DNA from: Bombyx mori
Taxonomy: Eukaryota > Arthropoda > Insecta > Lepidoptera > Bombycidae
DNA length: 64,000 nucleotides
NCBI RefSeq assembly: GCF_030269925.1
Contig: NC_085112.1
Coordinates: forward strand, 9,053,501-9,117,500
Direction: 5' to 3'
Made by a program: the position numbers and the translations under genes. The notes below the pieces were generated by a model. That model did not search any database. It was not told the DNA's origin and saw only the letters and a program-made list of their open reading frames with translations. Shown here piece by piece: positions 13,601 through 22,600 of the stretch (its first letter is position 1; the number at the start of each line of letters is the position of its first letter).

Positions 13601-16600
13601 CTGGCTCAAAGGCTACGACAAGGAGTCGGAGGAAGAACTCGAATACCTAATTAACTCCCAAAAAGAATACAGAAAGTGTCACGCTGACGATAAAACAACT
13701 TGGAGATGGAGACTTAACAATTTCGGAAAAACTCTTCTCTGTGCAGAATTCTATAAACCTGTTCTACTGTGCATGTTGATGATGTCCCTTAACAACTTAT
13801 CGGGAAAAATTGTGTTCAGCATGTATGCTATAAACATTATTAAAAAAATTACTGACAGCGAGTCAATGGCCTATAAGGGCATGTTAGTACTAGACGGTGT
13901 TACAGTACTAGGAATGTATGTTGGATGCTTGTTAGCTAATTTCTTAAGGCGTAGAACTCAACTTTTAGTTGCTTCCTCGTTGGGTATGATATTTTTGTAC
14001 GTGATTTCATTGTATTTATATTTAGTTAAACAGTCGATAATAACTGAAAACAATATTCTGTCCATAGCATTGTTGATAATGTTTTCAGTGACCATAAGTT
14101 GTGGACCAATTATAATGACCACGTCGATTTATGGGGAATTGATACCTCTTCAGTTTAAGAGTTCGGCAATGTTCGTAATGGGTTTGTTTAGTGATATTTT
14201 AATGGCTACAGTTCTTAAAGTTTCACCGTTCATTTTTAGGGTGTTCGGCTTTCATGGTGCATGTTTATTTTACGGTATATCAGTATCGATTTGTGTACTA
14301 ATATTGTTTAAATATTTGCCTGAAACTAAAGACAAGTCTTTACAAGAAATCGAATGTTATTTCAAAGATAAATCAAAGGATGAAATGAAGGAGTTAATGG
14401 ATCTAAAAAAGAGCGAACAAAATAAATCAGTACCTTAATATTTATTTAAACGTAGGTTGTAAGCAAAAAGGCTCATAAATGTAAAATTCAATCAATAATT
14501 TGTTTACAATCGTTGCAAACTTTACAAATAAGTCTAAATATTAGGTGTAGATCGGAATTAATCATACATTTAGAAAAATATCATATATAAGTTTATTGTG
14601 TAGCTGATCTTAGAATTGTAAATATTAAGACTGAAAATTTAATTTCAGTATTTTATTAAGTACCAAACAAGAAATTATTTTTTACTTACATTATTATACT
14701 ATTATCAAATTAGATTAAGTGTATATACATCAATTGGAATTATATTAGTGATAAACTACATTAAAATGATAATTATTTTGATAATTTACGCCTTTTATTA
14801 AATTTTCCCAACATTGACAATGGAATGATTCATTAAATATGAAAATAAAACAATTAGCGATTCCTACATCCTAAAACGAGTTTTCAAGGTCGTGTCAAAG
14901 CCACAACTATCAAGTGTGTTGGAGCTCATAGTCGTGGGTCCTGTAATAAAGATAATAATAACACCTGCCAAACAATATCTAATTCACTTAAGCTTTTTAT
15001 ACCTTGTTGAAAGGTAGAGGGGAGGTATTTTAAAAAAAAATTTAAACGAAAAATACCTTTTGTTTTTTGTCTCACAGTGAAAGAGAAACGTCCTATAAAT
15101 ATATTTTAATGTTTTCTAAAACCATACAAACATTAATGTAAAATCTACTAAACTACAGCGCAAAATATGGACACGTGGTCCTGAAATCTTATTAAAATTT
15201 AATATTTCATAATATAAGAACTCTAAAATAAATTGATTAATAATAACTCCAAAAATGGCAATAATACATATTTAAGAAATCTAAAGTTTATAACATTGCT
15301 TTGGCAAATACTTCTCAGAAAAATATTGAAAAGTTGACATATCACAAATTATAATATACAATTTTCCTATCCGTCCCAAATCCCATTTAAACTTTATTCT
15401 CATCTATCTAATAGCATAAGAACGGACAGATACGCCAAGAGAGAGACTGTAACAATTAATACAGGTTTTGTTTTTCAATTTGGCCACGGAATGCTAAAAT
15501 AACAATGGAGAACTCTTTAATGTCAATTGTTTATCGTCTTTAGTCGCTCATGATGCTCCGAGCCAGTTGTGTTACACAAATATTATCGAAATGGCACACA
15601 TTCATAATTTATTCAGTATCATCGCTGATGCCGTAGCGATATTGGTACACCACATGAACAAATAAAGTAAACCTTTAGCTTCAAACACACTTACGACGAG
15701 TTCATTATTTGTATTGATGTCCATATTAGTGTTTTTTTTTATTTGAATGATGATATCACGCTACTGTGCGATGTTGAGTAACGGTTAGCATCCTTCTAAC
15801 ATTATGGTTTAGAACAGCCGCGTTTGCAAATTAGCAGAATGCTAAGTGGCATTTTTATAATCTTGTCGCGCCAGCGTCACCAAGTTACTTATTTACGAAG
15901 CAAAAAAAATATACTCATGTTTATTCTGTAATGCGAATCATGTTAATGTTCGTAAAACCGGTGTATTCCTCAAATAGATTCGCAACTTAGTTTAGAACGA
16001 TGTCTTTCTTTTATCGCGGAGTCCTTGCTTTTCTAGCAAAATTTTTAGTGCTTAGACGAGTGACTTGAACGATCTCGCGGCCTGAGTGAAATTGAATACT
16101 TTGACACATGAGATCTAAGTCTCATTCATCATTATTAGTATTATTACTTTCCCCATTGCTTCACAGAAATAGGCGGCCTACTTTACGTCGTGCTATCAGT
16201 AAATCAAAGGATTGTTAATTTTAGTATGTAGTAGTAATAGTTTATTTTTTATTTTTTTATTTATTGCTTAGATGGTTGGACGAGCTCATAGCCCACCTGG
16301 TATTAAGTGGTTACTGGAGCTCATAGACATCCACAACGTAATTGCGCCATCCACCTTGAGATGTAAGTTCTAAGGTCTCAAGTATAGTTACAACGGCTGC
16401 CCTACCCTTCAAACCGAAACGCATTACTGCTTCACGGCAAAAACAGGCAGGGTGGTGGTACCTACCCGCGCGGACTCACAAGAGGTCCTACCACCAGTAA
16501 CCAGTAAGTTAAGTATAATAGTTATATATTTCGTTAATTAATTTATTGTATTATAATTAAAGCAGAATACAGTTTTTTTTATATTGACCTCTCAATAAAG

Positions 16601-19600
16601 GTATCGACAGTTGATGTTTCATGCCGATGAATCTGATACTATTTGAATTGGAATGTAGCTACTGATTTGAACTCCGGCGGCGAAATAAAAAAAATCTTTA
16701 TTTATTTATTTTTAGTTATTCTAATTCAATTCCAAAGTGTATTTACAAGAAAAGAGTCGTTTGCGATATTTCGATATCCAATGAGTGTGAAAATATGATA
16801 ATTAAATGGTAGAAGAGAGATTACAATAGTAATTATAGATATAGATCCGTCATCGCAGTTATTGGAAAAAAACTCGGAAAGGTAAAACATCTGTTATTAT
16901 ATTACTATGAACGATAAGCGCTTTAGAAAAGATGAGTTATGCTCATTCTCTGACGTCTACATTATATGTTAATAAGAGCTACAATGATGCTTATAATTAT
17001 TAACTTGAATGACATTTAATTTAGTAGATTCCCCGTACATCACTGAGTTACATGAGTGAAGTTAAAGACTACTTAAATAAGGTGCTCCGGACAAAATGTA
17101 TGGTGCTTTCCTCCATTTAGTTGCTTTAGAGGAAGTTTTCAGTTTTTGGGCTGAATTTTGATGAAGTCATTCTAAATAGTTTCCCGATAGCTGCGGAACA
17201 ATACATCCATGGGTCAGGATAGCGTTTTGTAATGTAAGCTTGGAGGGTTTTCCCTTCAACCTCCTATGTCTTGAAAACCTGTTTAGGACTCAAGAGAGTC
17301 GAGACTATGCTCGCGGAGGCAGGAGACGGCAAACTGAAAATTCTGCGTTTACTATTTCTATTTTGCATTTGTAGATCTCGCTTTAGTGTGGTAGTGTGCG
17401 TGGACTCCACATATACCAAGGTATGGATGGCTTTGTCGTCATCCACTTTCCACAACAGGGTCTGAGAGCTTTGGTGCCAGAGTATTGACTACCAGTAGAC
17501 GTGATCATGAAGGCTATGGAATCGAAAACTGATGAGATGATCCTGACCAGCACTTGATTGCAATGGTGTTTCACTTCAGATGCCTTTTCTGTAATGTGAG
17601 GATACATTCAAGGAATCTTCTCCGCGACAACAACAACCAAAAAGAAACAATTTAAATATAATGCAACCAAAACGCATAAGTATTTTGGTTGGATTACGTT
17701 TTGCATTAATAAAAAAAATATACAAAAATGTCGTATGTAAAAATTATGATGCAGGACATTTTGGTATCAAATAAGAACGAACAAAAAAGCTGTAGGTATG
17801 CAAACGAATAAAATTGAAATGATTGAAATTGACAATTAAGAGACAGAGTAATGAATATGCTAAGAGAAGCCATAATATTTACTGTCAATTTTTTGTGCTT
17901 TGCTCTTTAATGAGGAAGAATTTTTCGTTAGTGAAAAAATTAAACATTTATTTTATTCGTTTGAGTGTTATGATTGGTAACGTTTTCTGTTAGGATCATT
18001 GTTTTTTTAATCAATTTACAATACGACATTACACTATTTTTGATCTAAGTGGCTGTTATCGTAATTTTCAATGACAATAAAGTGTATAATAGTTATATTT
18101 TAGGATAAGATGGACGGTATCCTCATATTGAGCGATGCGATTGACTATGTCGATGTTCAAATCTTGTAGACAGGTACCATATAATATGTCATTGAGTTCC
18201 ATACTACCTGGAGCTACTACGTTCATCCACAGTGCGTTTCCAGAGATCTTTTTTGCCACGTACCATCCGGCTATGGAATGAGCTCCCCTCCACGGTGTTT
18301 CCCGAGCGCTATGACATATACTATGACATACGCTATGACATGACATGTCCTTCTTCAAACGAGGCTTGTGGAGAGTATTAAACGGTAGGCAGCGGCTTGG
18401 CTCTGCACCTGGTATTGCTGACTTCCATGAGCGACGGTAACCACTCACCATCAGGTGGGCCGCATGATCGTCTGCCCATACGGCAATAAAAAAAAGCAAT
18501 GAGGGAATATGTCGTGCTATTTAAAAAGCAAACTCTCGAAAATTTTCATAAAATTTGCGTAATAACACTAATTACTGGTGGTAGGTCGTGTTATAATCAC
18601 CACTCCGCCTATTTCCGTCGTGAATCAGTAATTCGTTCCGGTTTGAAAGGTAGGGCCTTTATAAGCCTTTATACTATACCACCGATACTTAGACCTTATG
18701 CAAAGGTTGGTAGCGAAATTTATGTTGTGATATCATAGGGTCTGGTAATCACTTAATATTAGGTGGACCATCAGCGTGTTGAAGTATGCAAACCAATTTT
18801 TTTTTTATTGTTTAGATGGGTGGACGAGCTCACAGCCCACCTGGTGTTAGGTGGTTACTGGAGCACATGGACATCTACAACGTAAATGCGCCACCCACCT
18901 TGAGATATAAGTTCTAAGGTCTCAGTGTAGTATAGTAATTGAAAAATAAACAGAAGTTTGCCTTTAACATTGTCTGCATATCTTTTTTTTTATCGCTTTT
19001 GAGGGATGACGAGCTTACGACTCACTCAATGTCAGGTTTTTTATTGGTAGATATATGTACATCCAAAGGGATATACGAGAGCCTGCGTCTATACTCCATC
19101 GTTCCTTCACTGCTGAGGATCGCGACCACATGTGACTTTCCTCCACAGCGTTCGGTCATGGGTTGCATGGATCGCATGGATTATAAGCCATCGTTTTGAC
19201 TATTTCTGCTGGTGTACTTCCTGCAGGTGTTGACGTTCACGTTGGGCTGTCTATGGTCTCCGGAATTCACTTAGCACCAGGCAAGCGATGAGCGTGGTCG
19301 TGTAACGTATCAAAACAAAAAAATTCAAAGTTCCTGATGTCAAACATGACTGATTTTTTTTCAAAAACCTTGAATTTAGACTTGAACGAAGAAATGTTGA
19401 ACGAAGAATTGAAATGTTTCGAATAGAATAATATGAAAATATAAATAATTCTAGGTGCAAACGTTAAGGCCATAATACCCATCTCGATTCTTAATACCTT
19501 ATTTTATGGTAGTGTTCTCGCAAAGCTTTCTAAGCCTAATTGTGAATACTAGATACGAAATATAAGGGGATTTGTAGCTGAAATCTGATTACCTAGAAAC

Positions 19601-22600
19601 ACAGTTAGGTGGCTTAGAATAAGGATTAACTATGTTTTATATCGATAGCTTACAGCGGTATTTATGTGCTTGAGTAATGGCAGATGGTTAAGCGGTTATG
19701 GTTATGTGCTTGTAATGGTTAGGTATCGACTGTTTCCACGGCGAAGCAGTTGCGCATTCCGTTTTCAAGAGAGACGCAGCTGTACAATGAAATTGAGATA
19801 TTGACTTCACCTTTTTATCTGGATTTATGTTGCGAAATCTGTGGACTTCTGATACTACTGATACTGAAAAGGGGAGGGGGAGAGGGGAGGAGAGAGTATT
19901 CTTTATTGTACACCAAAAAAATAAGTAAACAATGCGATACATTAAATACAAAAAAAAAGTACAATTGGCGGGCGGTCTTATCGCTAAGAGCAATCGCTTC
20001 CAGACCACCATCAGGTGGTCAAGAATCATTTGGAAACGAATTACGCGCGGTGTACCAATTCAGTGAAATATATTATATACATACATATATATAAATATAT
20101 ATAATAATTATTAATAAAAATTTTTACACATAAATAAGCAATAAACAAGAAAAAGCTTATAGTTAAATAATAAATCTAAGAATTACCCTGTAGTTTGAGA
20201 GGTGGTTGACGACGCATGTAAAGTGCACGTCGCGTCCCAGAGTCACAGTGTGGTTCTCCAGGGCTTGCAGGAATTCGGGCTCCGCCTCTGTTTGTGTCGG
20301 CATCTCCGCTATGAATCACGAAAACAGATTTTGAAAAATTCACATTGACCAATATAAAACAGTCACAGTGTGAGACAGACGAATGCTCCGTAGATATTAT
20401 GACAGTATACATATATATCTAAAGAAAAAGATTTATCATTTAAAACTTTTAAAACTCTTTAGTTTTAATAAAATATTTTTCTTAACGAAATCACTCGTCT
20501 GTCTGTCGTGCAGTGAAAAGAGAGTTCATTTTTTGTATAGTACCTACAAACTGTTTAAAATATTAATTTTAAAAGAGATTAAGGGCTTTAAATGTTAATA
20601 TCACAGAAAACCGAATTAAGTCTTCTATGGTTTATTCATTCTCAAGTATTCCATAACATTATACATATCTATTTTTTATCTAGTTGGGTTAATAAGCTGG
20701 AAAATATGGTGTTATATGGTTATCGATACCCATACACAACACTACATCAATGCGACCACCTTAGCTTAAGATATAAGTCGAAATCTTAATCGATAAATTT
20801 TTTTTTTCAAATACAACTCGATCCAGTTTGATCCAGATAACTCTCATATTAAAAGTGCGCGTGGTACAGTCACGAGTGTTACAAATAACTGTTTATTTGT
20901 CAACGCGAAAACGGTATCGAATACTGTAATCATATAACAGATAGTACTTATTAATTAATATTATACAAAAAAGGAGTTTAGCGTTACCCAAATAAAACTC
21001 AAAGTTGAATAAACGCTAATGAATAATGCAGGAAGCTGGCTATTGCCCCGCATTAGCAAACTTGATTAACATTGTTATTCTTTTAAATGATATGAAACTA
21101 TTAAAATAATAATTTGAAGAGAGACAAATGGAATAATATACGGTTAGCGTTTAGTATGATGGTATATTTTTAATGTTTAGGGTGAGAAGGTACCCGATGA
21201 CGCTCTACGACCAGAATGTACCGTTATATTTAAAGTGAAATTTAGCACGAATGAGTTTGTTTGATTCATTAAAAATGTCGGGGAAAAAATACAATGCTTC
21301 ATATCTCTATCATTTAAACAGTATTATAATCTATAAAACTGAAATTGAACTATTTAAATCTAATTATTATTAGTCCGCAATAGCGGTGCGACCAATACCA
21401 CTGAACTTGTAAACGTAAATAGAACACTTAATTATTTCATAACAAGATAAGGTCGACAATATAAGGAAGTACATAATGTTATTAGTAACGACGTTACAGC
21501 TACTAGAGAACTCGCAGACCCCAATTTATTATCAATTAATGCTATTGAGGAAGCAAGTGCTTAAACCACTTCAATGAATTTTGTAACAGATTAATATTCA
21601 TTTTCTTTCGGTAAAATTATTTTAAAATATTGCCGATGCACGAGTGAGTGATTTGAGAATATTTAATTAAAATGTATTTTTTGGTGATTTTTTGGCTACA
21701 TAATTAATCGTAGATGAATTATAATCTCTTTATTTAGCGCCTTTAAGTGATCGTGGTTTTATGATGATGGTATTGTTATTGCTATTTTCCCCCTATTTTT
21801 CATCTACTTCAGCTGCTGATATTGTAATAACATTTTGTTATTAAACTTTACATCAGTAAATTTAAAAAGGGCCATATAACCGCTTGTATTCTGTTTGATC
21901 TTGGGCTATAGCGATGAATGAAAGTAATCGTCTTTGGAAGATAAATCATCACAATGGGATCTTAGCCAAATAGAATTAACGTATCTAATATTGTGTTAAG
22001 TTGAATTCGACAACTAGAGCGTGATTTACACATTATGTCGCATTGTTGCAGACCCGTGCTCATATTGAAAACAAAAGTTGCTACTCGTATTATTTTCCAG
22101 AATTCGAACTATTTTCATAGCGAATTTTGTTAAATGTCTTCAATATTTTAAAATCAACGATTTCACAGCAACTTACTCATTAGGGACGCCAAAGCGGCTG
22201 ATGAGCATTACATTGCAGCAATGAAGTATGAAGTGTTGTTTTTTTTTTCTTAAATTTAAAACGGAAGAAAAACTAATAATAATAACTGAGAACTAAGCAC
22301 GCACGGTCATCCAGTCCCAATTTAGGATTCCCTGTGTTATGGGTACCAGAGACTGACTTTTTTTAAAATAATTACATATCATACTAATAATATAGATAGT
22401 AAGTAAGCACCCAGACAAAAAGCAAACAAGTTTTAAGAAGCAAACAACATTACACGAATGTTTTTTCCCGATGTGGTAATCGAACCTACGACCCCGGCGA
22501 AACATTCAGGAGCGTAACTACCGCACCACCAAGACAATAAGTAGAGAATTTATTTAATTTTGTTGTAATTCGAAAAAAAATAATTGTAATCTGTAAACAC

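Noticed and set aside
17520..17575. Hammerhead ribozyme core (CTGATGAG)
   Set aside because: The matching GAAA-containing strand and stems are not present at a workable distance.
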